A DNA stretch of 64,000 bases from Shewanella indica. Its GTDB lineage: Bacteria > Pseudomonadota > Gammaproteobacteria > Enterobacterales > Shewanellaceae. Made by a program: the position numbers and the translations under genes. Below, piece after piece: positions 33,849 to 42,943 of this stretch (within the stretch, counting starts at the first letter, position 1; the number at the start of each line of letters is the position of its first letter). The stretch covers positions 1-64,000 of the forward strand of contig NZ_NIJK01000052.1 of assembly GCF_002836975.1 (NCBI RefSeq), in the 5' to 3' direction. The notes beneath the pieces were generated by a model, which was given only the letters and a program-made list of their open reading frames with translations, made no database searches and was not told the origin of the DNA.

Positions 33849-34706
33849 TCAGCGCAGGGAGTCAAAAGCAGCCAGCAGTGCTTCATCTTCTCTTTCTAAC
33901 AGGCACTCGCCAATCTCATCTATGGGTAACGTAGCGCTGAGGGACAACAGCTTAAGGGATTCAATATGCTCAAGAGTCAGTTCATGCTCGGTAAGCAGGA
34001 ACGACCAATCGAAACTGTCGACAAGCGCCTGCTCGACACCATCGGCATACAGCTGGTTAAACCTTTTTGGGTTGTGACCGAAGATCAATGCCGCCAAGCA
34101 AGCATATTCGCCGAATTCACTGTCATCATCAAAGCAGTAATCCAACGCTATGCCCCGACTTAGCAAGGCAGCCAAAGCCTGTTCACCGGCTCCATTCAAA
34201 TGGTATTCATTGTAAAACAAACAGGCCGCCGCCGTAGCCAGTGCCTCATGGGAGAAGGCGTATCTGGGCAGTAGAAAATTAAAAATGGCGTAAGCGTCAG
34301 ACTCTCCTGCAAAGACCAATTCCAACAACCGGTTATGGTCCAGGCGGCCACCCACTGAAATAAACGCGCTAATAAAACCGAGATAAACATCGTGACACAG
34401 CCGGTAAAGATGTTCAGGGTCGTCTTCGACCAAGCTGCCATCCGGGCCGTTGACTTTGATGATGTCAAATAGCGGCGTAAACTGCTTCGGCTCGGAATAA
34501 TACGTCACACGGCAATACATAAGGTAATAGATTTGATAGTCCTTGATAACGGCGTTCGCCCTGAGATAAGAGATGATCTCAAGCCCGGCCGGGTCTTTCT
34601 CTATCCTGAACATATATTGGGACCAGGCTTTCGGCATATGCTGGCGCAAATAGTCCAGATTGCCTTCTTCAATATGTTGTTTTATCTCATTTAATCCACG
34701 AAACAC
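33849..34706 (-). CDS. Hypothetical protein, helical repeat-like
   Basis: 285 residues starting at GTG 34706 behind GAGAG. It is helix-rich and acidic with spaced segments such as ALLSRGIALDYCFDDDSEFG, ACLAALIFGHNPKRFNQLYA and LTLEHIESLKLLSLSATLPI that suggest ankyrin-like repeats. No enzyme motif. Its stop overlaps an 18-codon frame (TGATG, 33793-33849). Confidence 0.65.
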   Translation of the reverse strand: MFRGLNEIKQHIEEGNLDYLRQHMPKAWSQYMFRIEKDPAGLEIISYLRANAVIKDYQIYYLMYCRVTYYSEPKQFTPLFDIIKVNGPDGSLVEDDPEHLYRLCHDVYLGFISAFISVGGRLDHNRLLELVFAGESDAYAIFNFLLPRYAFSHEALATAAACLFYNEYHLNGAGEQALAALLSRGIALDYCFDDDSEFGEYACLAALIFGHNPKRFNQLYADGVEQALVDSFDWSFLLTEHELTLEHIESLKLLSLSATLPIDEIGECLLEREDEALLAAFDSLR

Positions 34707-34775
34707 GGCATTTCTCTCATAACAGGTGTAAATCTTCTCCGGGAAATCCCGGGCCAGGTAGGTAAAAGACCTGAG

Positions 34776-35913
34776 TTAGGGCTGACTCAGTTTTTGCTCA
34801 AGCGCCCGGTTCTGAGCCATAATCTCTTCGAGAAAAACCGAACCATGCAGCCTGGCCAATTGCAGCGCCTTGATAGAAGCCGCCATTGCCTTATCGAGCT
34901 GTTGGTTAAGCGTATAGGCCGTTGCCAAGCTGTCCCAAAGGATTTCCGAGCGAGCGAATTTCTCTACTCCTTGCTCCAATATGGCAACGCCCCAGGCAGT
35001 TTGGCCCTCATAGGCGGCCTTTAGGCCGTATACATTGAATTGATGTGCCGACAACGGAAAGATATAGCCATACTCGGCAGTTTTTCCCCTGTAGAACGCC
35101 TGCAGTTGTTGCAGCGACATCACATCAACTTCCGGTACCGCGTTCCAGCCACTGAAGATGGCTTTAAGCCCCTCGACATTGCCAATCAAGGGGGTGCTTG
35201 CTGTCGTGGGTTTCTCGGGCAAAACGGGCATTGAAAACCTGTAGCTTTGACGGCTGTTTGGTTTCCAGTTTTTGCAGCATGGCGTCAAAGGCCTGCGCCA
35301 TCTCGCCTGGCTCACTCGCCATACTGAGAAACCAGCGCATGGGCGCTTTGCGCTCGCGAGCCTGGTATTTGTCATAATCTGTAATCAAGGCGCCATCGTC
35401 CCACCAGAGGCTGGGACTAATGGCTATCGCGGCATTGAAGGAAGACGCCGGACCGAGCGCCTGATAACTGCTGTAAAGCCCGGCCAAAGAGTGGCCAAAT
35501 ATCGTCCGGTAAGGCGCAAGACGGTAACGTTCACTCAATGCAGGCAGCAGTTCCTCTGCGATAAAACGGTTATAAACATCAGCCTTTCCCGCCCTTGCGG
35601 CGAAATCTTCCGGCTCTGTGGGAGTAAAGTACTTGAGTCTGTCGCGGGTGCTTATGCCCACCACTATCATTTCCGGCACTATGGCGTATGTGCTCAAAAA
35701 GCCGACGCTGGATGCCACATGATGAAACTGGGTCGAACCATCAAGTACCAACAGCAAGGGGTAGTGAAAACTGTCTGAATGTCGATAACTCTCGGGCAAA
35801 GCAATCTGAACTGTCACGGCTTCATCGATAAGCCCGGCCGCAAGTGTAAAACGCTGCTGTTCGGCCAATACAGTCAGAGGCAGCAAGGCACAAAGCAAAA
35901 ATACAAATCTCAT
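34776..35913 (-). pseudogene. Esterase-type alpha/beta hydrolase with TPR-like tail, frameshifted
   Basis: The N-terminal frame (35913 to 35164) has a signal peptide (LLCALLPLTVLA), YPLLLVLDGSTQFHHVA, and the nucleophile elbow GHSLAGLYSSYQ, an Esterase-D-like periplasmic hydrolase. It runs through the expected catalytic histidine (FARETHDS) and then leaves frame. The continuation STPLIGNVEGLKAIFSGWN and a TPR-like tail (ILWDSLATAYTLNQQLDKAM) is in another frame ending at 34776. The span of 1138 bp is one base more than 379 codons, so a single inserted base near 35196-35203 explains it. It could be a pseudogene or a sequencing error. Confidence 0.82.
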
Positions 35914-36076
35914 GGAAATCCTTGTCAGTAAAACGTCTTTAACGGGCTTTCAAAGGTCGGCCGGCGCGGGATGAAAGGCTGTCGGTCAATAGCTGATGAC
36001 CGCAGGCATCCGTCGTTGCCAAAAGTCTGTATTCACCTTCCCGGCGTCCTCTTTACCTGGATTTAAAAGCGCCGGG

Positions 36077-36358
36077 TTACAAACGGCCTTTGAGCGGGTG
36101 CTGAGTTTGCCAACCGCTGGCTCCGCGGCTACTGACAAAATACACCAGCAGATCAGCGGCGCTGCGATGGCTGACCCAATGAATCAGTGACGTGGCCATT
36201 GAGCGGCTCGCCACCTGATACCAGAGACTATCCTGATTGTGCGTAGCGCCGCGGCTGTCGACTCGATAAACCAATAGATCGGCGGCCGCGCGGGAGCTGA
36301 CTTCATATACCAGCACCTTGGCCGCTCCCCGAACCTGAACCTCATAAATAAGTGCCAT
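36077..36358 (-). CDS. DUF6150 family repeat protein
   Basis: 93 residues with AGGGAGGT before the ATG. Built from a beta-strand repeat of about 12 residues: YEVQVRGAAKVLV, YEVSSRAAADLLV, YRVDSRGATHNQDSLW, YQVASRSMATSLI, HWVSHRSAADLLV, YFVSSRGASGW. The SRGxADLLVYxV pattern is that of DUF6150. Such repeats probably form a small beta structure; function unknown. No signal peptide. Confidence 0.8.
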   Translation of the reverse strand: MALIYEVQVRGAAKVLVYEVSSRAAADLLVYRVDSRGATHNQDSLWYQVASRSMATSLIHWVSHRSAADLLVYFVSSRGASGWQTQHPLKGRL

Positions 36359-36685
36359 AAAACCTCCCTGTAGTAGCTTGGCTATTTGTAATGTGGATGT
36401 TAACTCCCGAGATAATCAGCAAACTCAAGATCCAATTACAATATTTTTCGGTATTACAATGACGACAGGTATAAACATCCTTCCTCTCAGACTCAAAGCC
36501 AGAGACTGGATTAGGAGTTCAACACTATGACCATGCAGTTTCGTTGGATAACTTAATCACCTTGATTGCACAGGCGTCACATTTCTTGTTTCTTATCATC
36601 CATGCCCAAAATAATCATTTACCCAAAATCGAGTGAGTTTGTGCATGATGCATTCATATTCAGTCGTCACTCGTAGTTGTGCTGC
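36359..36685. other. Intergenic stretch with degraded small frames
   Basis: On the plus strand TAGGAG precedes a short frame MTMQFRWIT ending at 36556, and the adjacent frame continues as DNLITLIAQASHFLFLIIHA. On the minus strand another short frame reads MIRNKKCDACAIKVIKLSNE. These may be fragments of a lost gene; none is convincing as a gene. Confidence 0.3.
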
Positions 36686-37446
36686 TTATGAGTTAAAACC
36701 AAATAGCGGCATATAGTCATTATTGTCTCCTGGGTTGACCTCTAAGCGCAGCACCTTGTAACACATGGCAAACAAAGACTCTCCCAACCAACGGGGATCA
36801 AAAGCCTCGAGGGCCCTGAGCATGCCTGCAGGGCCGGCATCGCCCTTGAGCTCTATAGGGGTGAACACGTCAATAAAACTGGCCACCAAACCATAGAGAT
36901 CCCGTTCGGCATCCCCTTCCAGGGCCCAGAGATCCGGGTCGGCATATTGAGCAGCATAGTGTCTGGCCGCTATGTCCTGACCCAGGCCAAAGTTCAAAAG
37001 CACGGCGCTGTCGCCATTACAGATAATATTCTTCGGGCAGATGGCTCGATGGAAGATATCCAATCTGTGGAGATACTGCAGCGCCGTCAGCAACTGCCGA
37101 AACCAGCCTATCACCTGTTGCGGCGATTGGATCTCGGTGCAATCCAAAGCAACGCCCCGCTCCCAGGCCCTGGCAATGAAGACCCGGTCGCTGCCGCCAA
37201 GTTCGCCAAAGGCCAATACCCGCTCCACATTGGGGTGATAGATGCGGCTCAGGCTGCGGTATTGATGACATACACGCCCCACTCGCCGACCACCAGAACA
37301 TCCACCTCCATCGCTTGCCCGGACTGAGTCGGGATCTCAATATTGGTCAGCAGCAGATAATCTTTGGGTAACTCATCACCCAGCAGTTCAAAGGCCCAGC
37401 GCTCGGCGTCGTTGACCGGGGTTCCAAAACTGATGTGTTTGGCCAT
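36686..37446 (-). pseudogene. NERD-domain/protein kinase gene with internal deletion
   Basis: The gene starts normally at ATG 37446 (AGGGAGAG upstream) with a NERD domain: NDAERWAFELLGDELPKDYL and MEVDVLVVGEWGVYVI. Where the family continues with a lysine-containing core, the frame jumps at about 37260-37268 to the middle of a protein-kinase domain in another frame: YRSLSRIYHPNVERVLAFGE, YLHRLDIFHRAICPKNIICN and VLLNFGLGQD, ending at 36686. The rest of NERD and the kinase N-lobe, including the P-loop and VAIK lysine, are missing. HRD is HRA and DFG is NFG. It is therefore a deletion remnant. NERD-kinase proteins occur in defence and stress contexts. Confidence 0.78.
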
Positions 37447-37498
37447 ATCACTCTCCCTGAGATTGGCAATCAGTGGGGGCAGAATAAAAAGCTAGAGA

Positions 37499-37525
37499 AT
37501 AAAAAACCACCCAAATTTGGGTGGC
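37499..37525 (-). terminator. Terminator after rraB
   Basis: Perfect 18-bp palindrome CCACCCAAATTTGGGTGG at 37507-37524; read leftward it is followed by TTTTTTATT. Strong intrinsic terminator for rraB. Confidence 0.9.
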
Positions 37526-37545
37526 TTAGGAAAATTCACTTATCT

Positions 37546-37932
37546 TCAGTGGTGGCAGTGCTCATCACACTCATGGTCATCATCGGCAAACTCGTCATCG
37601 CCGTCCTGATGCTGCATCACACCCCAGCCATCTGTCATACCATCAAACTCGGCGGCAAAACTGTTCAGTTCGGTTTCGCGCGCCACCAATGCCTGATACT
37701 CGGGCACCATATTGATGCAGACAATCAGCTCCCACTTTTCTATCTCTTCGTTGAACTGCAGCTCAACTTCGCCTGCCTGCTCGGATTGGCTCAAATCTTC
37801 CAATGCCGATTCAGCGTCGCGCTGATCATCAAACACCAGGAAAAAGTCCACATCCAAAGGCTTGCTCAGGTCGATACCCGACTCCTGCATTGCCTGCAGC
37901 ATCTTGCCGTTGTCATCATCTGGAAATTGCAT
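37546..37932 (-). CDS. rraB: Ribonuclease E inhibitor RraB
   Basis: 128 residues, very acidic. MQFPDDDNGKMLQAMQESGI then DLSKPLDVDFFLVFDD are typical of RraB (YjgD), which binds RNase E and modulates mRNA decay. The C-terminus is Asp/His-rich (DDEFADDDHECDEHCHH), a possible metal-binding tail. Shares direction with ybcJ upstream at 16 bp. Confidence 0.93.
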   Translation of the reverse strand: MQFPDDDNGKMLQAMQESGIDLSKPLDVDFFLVFDDQRDAESALEDLSQSEQAGEVELQFNEEIEKWELIVCINMVPEYQALVARETELNSFAAEFDGMTDGWGVMQHQDGDDEFADDDHECDEHCHH

Positions 37933-37948
37933 TTTGTTCCCCTTGCGC

Positions 37949-38170
37949 TTATTGTGCCGCCACTATTTTAACCGTTTCGCCGTTGAAGCTGACCAGATCG
38001 CCCGGCAGCAATTTCTTGCGCTTGCGGGTTTCAACTTCGTTATTGACCAGCACCAGCCCTTCGGCAATCACATGCTTGGCCTCGGCGCCGGCACTGGTCA
38101 TGCCTTCTGCCTTCAGCACCTTATAAAGCTCAATATACTCATCGCCGCTATTGAGGGTGAATTCGCTCAT
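37949..38170 (-). CDS. ybcJ: S4-domain RNA-binding protein YbcJ
   Basis: 73 residues from ATG 38170; the longer frame has no conserved N-terminus. YIELYKVLKAEGMTSAGAEA then AKHVIAEGLVLVNNEVETRK is the S4 RNA-binding fold, and ETRKRKK matches E. coli YbcJ (70 aa). Likely binds structured RNA; precise role unknown. Confidence 0.9.
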   Translation of the reverse strand: MSEFTLNSGDEYIELYKVLKAEGMTSAGAEAKHVIAEGLVLVNNEVETRKRKKLLPGDLVSFNGETVKIVAAQ

Positions 38171-38257
38171 TTTCTGTGTCACTGTGACCTTGCCTTGCTG
38201 GAATTGACTCGATTTGGGGCGGATTATAGCAGCAAGCATCCGCTTGGGGGAGAGAAG

Positions 38258-38791
38258 TCAACGACGCTCATCACTGAGCAGGCCATAAGCTCTGTCATCC
38301 ACCCAAAGACCGCCGATACGGAAGTTGTGCCGCAATATTCCCTCAAGCTCGAAGCCGCACTTCTCCATGACCTTGGCCGAAGCCAGATTATCATTGGCGC
38401 AGTGACCGATGAACTTATGAATATTGAAGCTCAAACAGCCCCAATCTATTACCCCGCGCAGCGACTCAGTGGCATAGCCCTTCCCCTGCATATCTGGATG
38501 CAACAGGTAACCCACCTCGGCCTGCGCCAGCTCAGGATCGACGCAATAAAAGCCGGTCAAGCCGACAAAGCTATCACTGCCCAGTTCTTCAATCACCAGC
38601 GTCAGCCAGTCGCCGGACTCGTAATGCCAAGGCTGGCTGCGCTGCTCAAACTTGGCTTTGAGCAGTGGTTCGGGTTCGGGATCTCTAACAAAGCGGCCCA
38701 TCTCAGGATCGCAATGCAGTGCCAGAAACGCCGGCCAATCTTGCTCCTTCAGAGTCCTGAGCCTGAGTCTATCGGTATAGATTTCTATCAC
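38258..38791 (-). CDS. GNAT acetyltransferase (RimJ/RimL type)
   Basis: 177 residues, GTG start at 38791. The acetyl-CoA loop is HPDMQGKGYATESL; TDRLRLRTLKEQDWPAF and NLASAKVMEKCGFELEG are typical of the RimJ/RimL-type family that acetylates protein N-termini or small amines. Substrate unknown. Confidence 0.9.
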   Translation of the reverse strand: MIEIYTDRLRLRTLKEQDWPAFLALHCDPEMGRFVRDPEPEPLLKAKFEQRSQPWHYESGDWLTLVIEELGSDSFVGLTGFYCVDPELAQAEVGYLLHPDMQGKGYATESLRGVIDWGCLSFNIHKFIGHCANDNLASAKVMEKCGFELEGILRHNFRIGGLWVDDRAYGLLSDERR

Positions 38792-38810
38792 TTGCTTAAA
38801 CTCTTACAGC

Positions 38811-39089
38811 TTAACCGCGACTGGTAACTTCAAGCAGGTGAAAACCAAAAGCCGTTTTCACCGGCCCCTGTACTTCATTGAGCGGCGCGCTGAACACCAC
38901 TTCATCAAACTCACGCACCATCATTCCCGGGCCAAATGAGCCCAGCTCGCCGCCTTGTGCACCAGAAGGACAGGCAGAATGTTGACGGGCCAACTCGGCA
39001 AAATCGGCGCCATCGATAATCTGTTGTTTCAAGCTGGCGCATTCTGCTTCGGTTTTTACCAGTAGATGTCTTGCTGTTGCCTGTACCAT
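38811..39089 (-). CDS. ppiC: Parvulin-type peptidyl-prolyl isomerase
   Basis: 92 residues from ATG 39089 (GAGGAG upstream). A single parvulin domain: ARHLLVKTEAECASLKQQI, FAELARQHSACPSGAQGGEL and FGFHLLEVTSRG. Length and motifs fit E. coli PpiC (93 aa). Cytosolic, catalyses cis-trans isomerisation of X-Pro bonds. Confidence 0.95.
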   Translation of the reverse strand: MVQATARHLLVKTEAECASLKQQIIDGADFAELARQHSACPSGAQGGELGSFGPGMMVREFDEVVFSAPLNEVQGPVKTAFGFHLLEVTSRG

Positions 39090-39223
39090 AATTTGCTCCT
39101 CAGTAATCTTGGCCAAGTGGCCTTTTTTCGGTCGGTCACCGAACAAACCCGGCCAGTATAATATCATTCTGTGTCAGAAGTTAACTGACACAACAATAAT
39201 GGCAGGCCGTGAGTCAAAGATAA

Positions 39224-39249
39224 AAAACGCCGTCAGATGACGGCGTTTT
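39224..39249 (-). terminator. Terminator after the DUF885 gene
   Basis: AAAACGCCGTC / GACGGCGTTTT stem with a 4-nt loop; on the minus strand a T-run follows. 37 bp beyond the stop. Confidence 0.85.
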
Positions 39250-39285
39250 GAGTTTGCTTATCAAAGACTCGACTTTAATTCAGTC

Positions 39286-41121
39286 TCAGGCTGATGCTTT
39301 TTGCTTCAGCTGTTTTTCTATCCAGAGATCTATCTTGGCTTCCATCACCGCCATGGGTAAGGAACCTGTGGTGAGAATTTGATCGTGGAAGGCCTTGAGG
39401 TCGAAATTATCCCCCAGGGCTTTCTCGGCCCGGGCTCTGAGCTCCAGGATCTTCAGCTGACCAACTTTATAAGACAGTGCCTGACCAGGAATTGCCATAT
39501 AGCGCTCCACCTCGGCGATGATGTCGCTTTCCGCCAGTGGAGAGTTGTCTTTCATATACTGAATCGCCTGTTCGCGGCTCCAGCCCTTGGCATGCAGGCC
39601 GGTATCCACCACCAGACGCATCGCCCGCAGCATTTCATCCGAGAGCTTGCCGAAATATTGGTACGGATCTTCAAACAAACCCATCTCTATTCCAAGATAT
39701 TCGGCATAGAGGGCCCAGCCCTCTTCAAAGGCGGTATAACCGCTGAAACGTTGGAACTCAGGCACGCCCTGCAGCTCTTGCTTGATGGCTATTTGGAAGT
39801 GGTGACCCGGCGCCGCCTCATGCAATGACAAGGTAGTCATGCCCCACTTGGGCTGAGCTTTCAGGTTATAGGTGTTGATGTAAAACACCCCTGGACGACT
39901 GCCATCGACGGCCGGTGCTTCATAGGAAGCTCCCGCGGCCGATTTTTCACGGAAGCTTTCAACCGGCTTCACCACATAGTCGGCCTTGGGCATCACATTG
40001 AAGTAACCGGGCAATACGGCATTGATTTTATCCTTAAGCACCATATAGCCGTCAATTAAGCCCTGCCTGTCACTGAAGAAGTACTCTGGCTCGGATGACA
40101 GTGAAGCAAAGAAGGCCTTGAGATCACCTTCAAAACCCACTTGCTGGCGCACCTTGTCCATTTCATCGAGGATCCGCGCCACTTCCTTGAGGCCGATTTG
40201 GTGAATATCGTCCACCGCCATAGTGGTTGTGGTATGAGCATTGGCCAGATGTTGGTACCAAACTTTACCGTTAGGCAGCGCCCACCAACCGTCAGTGGCC
40301 CGCGAGGCCGGCAGATAGGTTTGCTCAAAATATTGCTTGAGAGAAGCGATAGCCGGCAGCAATTCTTGACTGATCATCTGCTGATATTCCTGCTCAATCA
40401 AGGCGCGTTCGGCGGCGTTGAAACTCTCAGGCATCTTGGTCACAGGGGCGTAGAAGATACTGTCTTGAGGCTTATCCACCAACTGTGCCTGCAACTGAGG
40501 GATAAGCCGCTCGACCAATACCCGTGGCAGCACAACCTTGCTGGCAATGCCCTCATCCATACGCTGTTTCGCCAGCTCTGTCCAATTGACAAAACCTTTC
40601 ACCCTCTGCTGCCAGTTGGCGTAATCCTGCGGGGTATTGAAAGGCTGGGCACTCTCACCGCTGCCAAGCTGCACCATGGTAATCACTGTGCTGTAGAACT
40701 GGCTTATTGGCATAAAACGGCTGGGGAAGGTTTCATCCACCAACGCCATATCCCTGTCATAGACAAACATGTCGTAACTGAGTTGCAACTGTTCGGGCAA
40801 GGCTTGTTTGTCTATGGTCTTGGCCTGGGCGGCGTAGCGGCTGTTGAGTTCATGACGCTGTTTGAGGTAGGCCTCGGATAGGTCGCCACCGAAAGTATCG
40901 TTATAGTCATTGACCCCAACAAAGGTGGCGTAGATGGGCTCAAGCTTGAGGTAGTCCTTGAAGAACTGATCCACCATGGCGAGATAAGCCTGCTCTGCCG
41001 TTTGTACCATTACCGCAGCGGGCTGTTGCTCCGCCTGAGGCTGAGTCACCAAACTGCTCTCCTCTTTGGAGCAACCGCTCAACGCCAAAATAATAGAGCA
41101 CAGCAAAAACCCTTTTTTCAT
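39286..41121 (-). CDS. DUF885 family lipoprotein, putative metallopeptidase
   Basis: 611 residues from ATG 41121, preferred over 41130 because AGGAG lies ten bases upstream (two from the other). Lipobox ILALSGC shows a lipid-anchored export signal. A zinc-binding HEAAPGHHFQIA and GYTAFEEGWALYAEYLG are the hallmarks of DUF885, distant relatives of HExxH peptidases. Likely degrades peptides in the periplasm. Single gene with its own terminator. Confidence 0.9.
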   Translation of the reverse strand: MKKGFLLCSIILALSGCSKEESSLVTQPQAEQQPAAVMVQTAEQAYLAMVDQFFKDYLKLEPIYATFVGVNDYNDTFGGDLSEAYLKQRHELNSRYAAQAKTIDKQALPEQLQLSYDMFVYDRDMALVDETFPSRFMPISQFYSTVITMVQLGSGESAQPFNTPQDYANWQQRVKGFVNWTELAKQRMDEGIASKVVLPRVLVERLIPQLQAQLVDKPQDSIFYAPVTKMPESFNAAERALIEQEYQQMISQELLPAIASLKQYFEQTYLPASRATDGWWALPNGKVWYQHLANAHTTTTMAVDDIHQIGLKEVARILDEMDKVRQQVGFEGDLKAFFASLSSEPEYFFSDRQGLIDGYMVLKDKINAVLPGYFNVMPKADYVVKPVESFREKSAAGASYEAPAVDGSRPGVFYINTYNLKAQPKWGMTTLSLHEAAPGHHFQIAIKQELQGVPEFQRFSGYTAFEEGWALYAEYLGIEMGLFEDPYQYFGKLSDEMLRAMRLVVDTGLHAKGWSREQAIQYMKDNSPLAESDIIAEVERYMAIPGQALSYKVGQLKILELRARAEKALGDNFDLKAFHDQILTTGSLPMAVMEAKIDLWIEKQLKQKASA

Positions 41122-41200
41122 TGTCGTCATTCTCCTGTCACAACTCAGTAGATGGATTGGTTAACTATACTTGTAACATTCATTAGCTCGGAGCCAACCC

Positions 41201-41710
41201 ATGATTTATTCCTTCAGTAACTCGGGTTTCAGGGATCCGGAAACCGGGGTCTATAACCGGACCTATTTTATGGAAGTCTTCCACCGCGAATGGTATCGCC
41301 ATCTGCGAGATCACCAGAGTCTGGCGCTATTGTATCTTTGCCCTCACATACATGAAACAGTTAACCAACCTCACCTGCTGGAATTCTTTGCCAAACAGAT
41401 ACAAGAAGCCTTGCTGCGCAATACCGACCTAATGGGACGCATGAACCACCATCTGTTCGCCCTCGGTCTATTCAACGTCGATAAGATGGGAGCCAAGAAG
41501 GTAATTGAACGGATTAATGAGAAAATCAACAAGTTCAGCGAAGAATATAACAAATTTCATCACCTGCAGCTGGACTACCGCCTGGCGGCCTGTATTTGCC
41601 AACCCAGCAGAGAACTGAAACCCGAAACCCTGTTTATTGATGTTGAAACCCTGACCCATCAGTTGGAACAGCAAGACAACACACTTTCCAGTGTCAGAGA
41701 GATCCACTGA
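41201..41710 (+). CDS. Degenerate GGDEF-domain protein
   Basis: 169 residues. DPETGVYNRTYFMEVF is the opening of a GGDEF domain (usually DxLTGLxNR), and the later helix-strand pattern fits, but the active GGDEF loop is replaced by RMNHHLFALGLF, so it should not make c-di-GMP. It may be a non-catalytic regulator or adaptor. Transcribed alone, divergent from the DUF885 gene. Confidence 0.75.
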   Translation: MIYSFSNSGFRDPETGVYNRTYFMEVFHREWYRHLRDHQSLALLYLCPHIHETVNQPHLLEFFAKQIQEALLRNTDLMGRMNHHLFALGLFNVDKMGAKKVIERINEKINKFSEEYNKFHHLQLDYRLAACICQPSRELKPETLFIDVETLTHQLEQQDNTLSSVREIH

Positions 41711-41803
41711 ATCATTGCAAAAGGTTTATCGCAGAATCGCAAAGGTCTCAACAGCAGATTATTGATGACTAAACTGGCCAGGATAAAATGAACCTGGCCT
41801 TGG

Positions 41804-42820
41804 TTAGTTTTGCTGCCCCAAACGGCTGAAATAACCGGGTGGATACCCGAGCCAATGCTTGAAACTTTGACGAAAGTGACAACTATCGCTATACCCCAAA
41901 CGCTCGGCAATCTCGCTCACCGACAATTGGCCTTCGAGGATCCAGCTTACCGCTCGCTGACACCTTTGCTGATCCACCAGGCGTTGATAACTGCTGCCCA
42001 GGGCTGCCAACTTGCGCCTCAAACTACGACTGCTCATGTGTAGCCTGAGTGCCATGGTTTCCAGCGTTGGCACAAAGGGGAAATCGCCATCAAGTTCGTC
42101 AATAATTTTTTCAATCAGCGAACTCTGCTGCTCAAAGTTTTGACTGCGAGCCGAGAACTGAGTCAGATCCACTGCAAGCGCCAACCAAGATTTGTCGAGG
42201 CGCCATTCATTGAAATCACTCTGAAACTCCACCCGCTTGGCCAGTTTTGCCAAGCCTGCAGACGGCCTCAAGGTGCCGGTAATACTGATAGCGTTAAAAA
42301 CGATCTCTTGGCCGGTCAACTCCCGCGCTAAACTCAGCAGTGCGCCTATGCTGTGAAGAAATTCGCCACGATAGATTAACGGCTCGGCCCGGCCGGTATT
42401 GAGCCAGCGCAGGCTGATTTGATGCTCATCCTCCAGCAGTAAAAGATCAGCAAAACTTCCCACCCACTTGGGATGATTTAGCACAAACTCCAGGCACTCA
42501 CCAAGACTCCGACATTCTCCAAGCAAAGGCAACAGAAAGCCCAAGTCAGTTACCCGAGTGTAGAGACCGGCCAGCAGGCTAACATCCTCACGTCGGCTGC
42601 GCTGCATTAAAAACGCTATCGTGGCGCTGAGTTGCCAAACCCTTACCCATTGGCACTCCTTGAGCTCATTGATACCCGTGCCTATGTGCTGGCATAGCTC
42701 TTCGGTAGCCTCGGTTCCCAATTGTGACTGAATAAAACGAATAAGGTTGGCCAGTTCAAAAGCCGGGTACGCCTGATCCCCAACCATCATATTGGCTCGG
42801 TATTTGATCTGCATTGCCAT
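41804..42820 (-). CDS. AraC-family transcriptional regulator (OruR/ArgR-like N-terminus)
   Basis: 338 residues from ATG 42820; a TTG at 42868 is less likely. The N-terminal two thirds match the Arabinose_bd-type domain (CRSLGECLEFVLNHPKWVGS) and the C-terminal 100 residues are a double HTH AraC domain: MALRLHMSSRSLRRKLAALG and VSEIAERLGYSDSCHFRQSF. Target genes unknown. It overlaps nothing and follows sohB in the same direction. Confidence 0.93.
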   Translation of the reverse strand: MAMQIKYRANMMVGDQAYPAFELANLIRFIQSQLGTEATEELCQHIGTGINELKECQWVRVWQLSATIAFLMQRSRREDVSLLAGLYTRVTDLGFLLPLLGECRSLGECLEFVLNHPKWVGSFADLLLLEDEHQISLRWLNTGRAEPLIYRGEFLHSIGALLSLARELTGQEIVFNAISITGTLRPSAGLAKLAKRVEFQSDFNEWRLDKSWLALAVDLTQFSARSQNFEQQSSLIEKIIDELDGDFPFVPTLETMALRLHMSSRSLRRKLAALGSSYQRLVDQQRCQRAVSWILEGQLSVSEIAERLGYSDSCHFRQSFKHWLGYPPGYFSRLGQQN

Positions 42821-42890
42821 TGTTATCTTTTTGTTAATCACCCAAAACTGTTTTAGCGTATCCAGCAAGAGAATTAAAGACGTACCGCAT

Positions 42891-42913
42891 AAAAAACCCC
42901 GGGAAGCCGGGGT
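42891..42913 (-). terminator. Terminator after sohB
   Basis: CCCCGG, loop GAAG, CCGGGG, with six T residues on the minus strand. 31 bp beyond the sohB stop. Confidence 0.88.
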
Positions 42914-42943
42914 CTGATTATCGAGTTAGCGAGATATCAAGGG

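Noticed and set aside
37862..38827. 321-codon plus-strand frame
   Set aside because: Covers three convincing minus-strand genes (rraB, ybcJ, acetyltransferase) in mirror.
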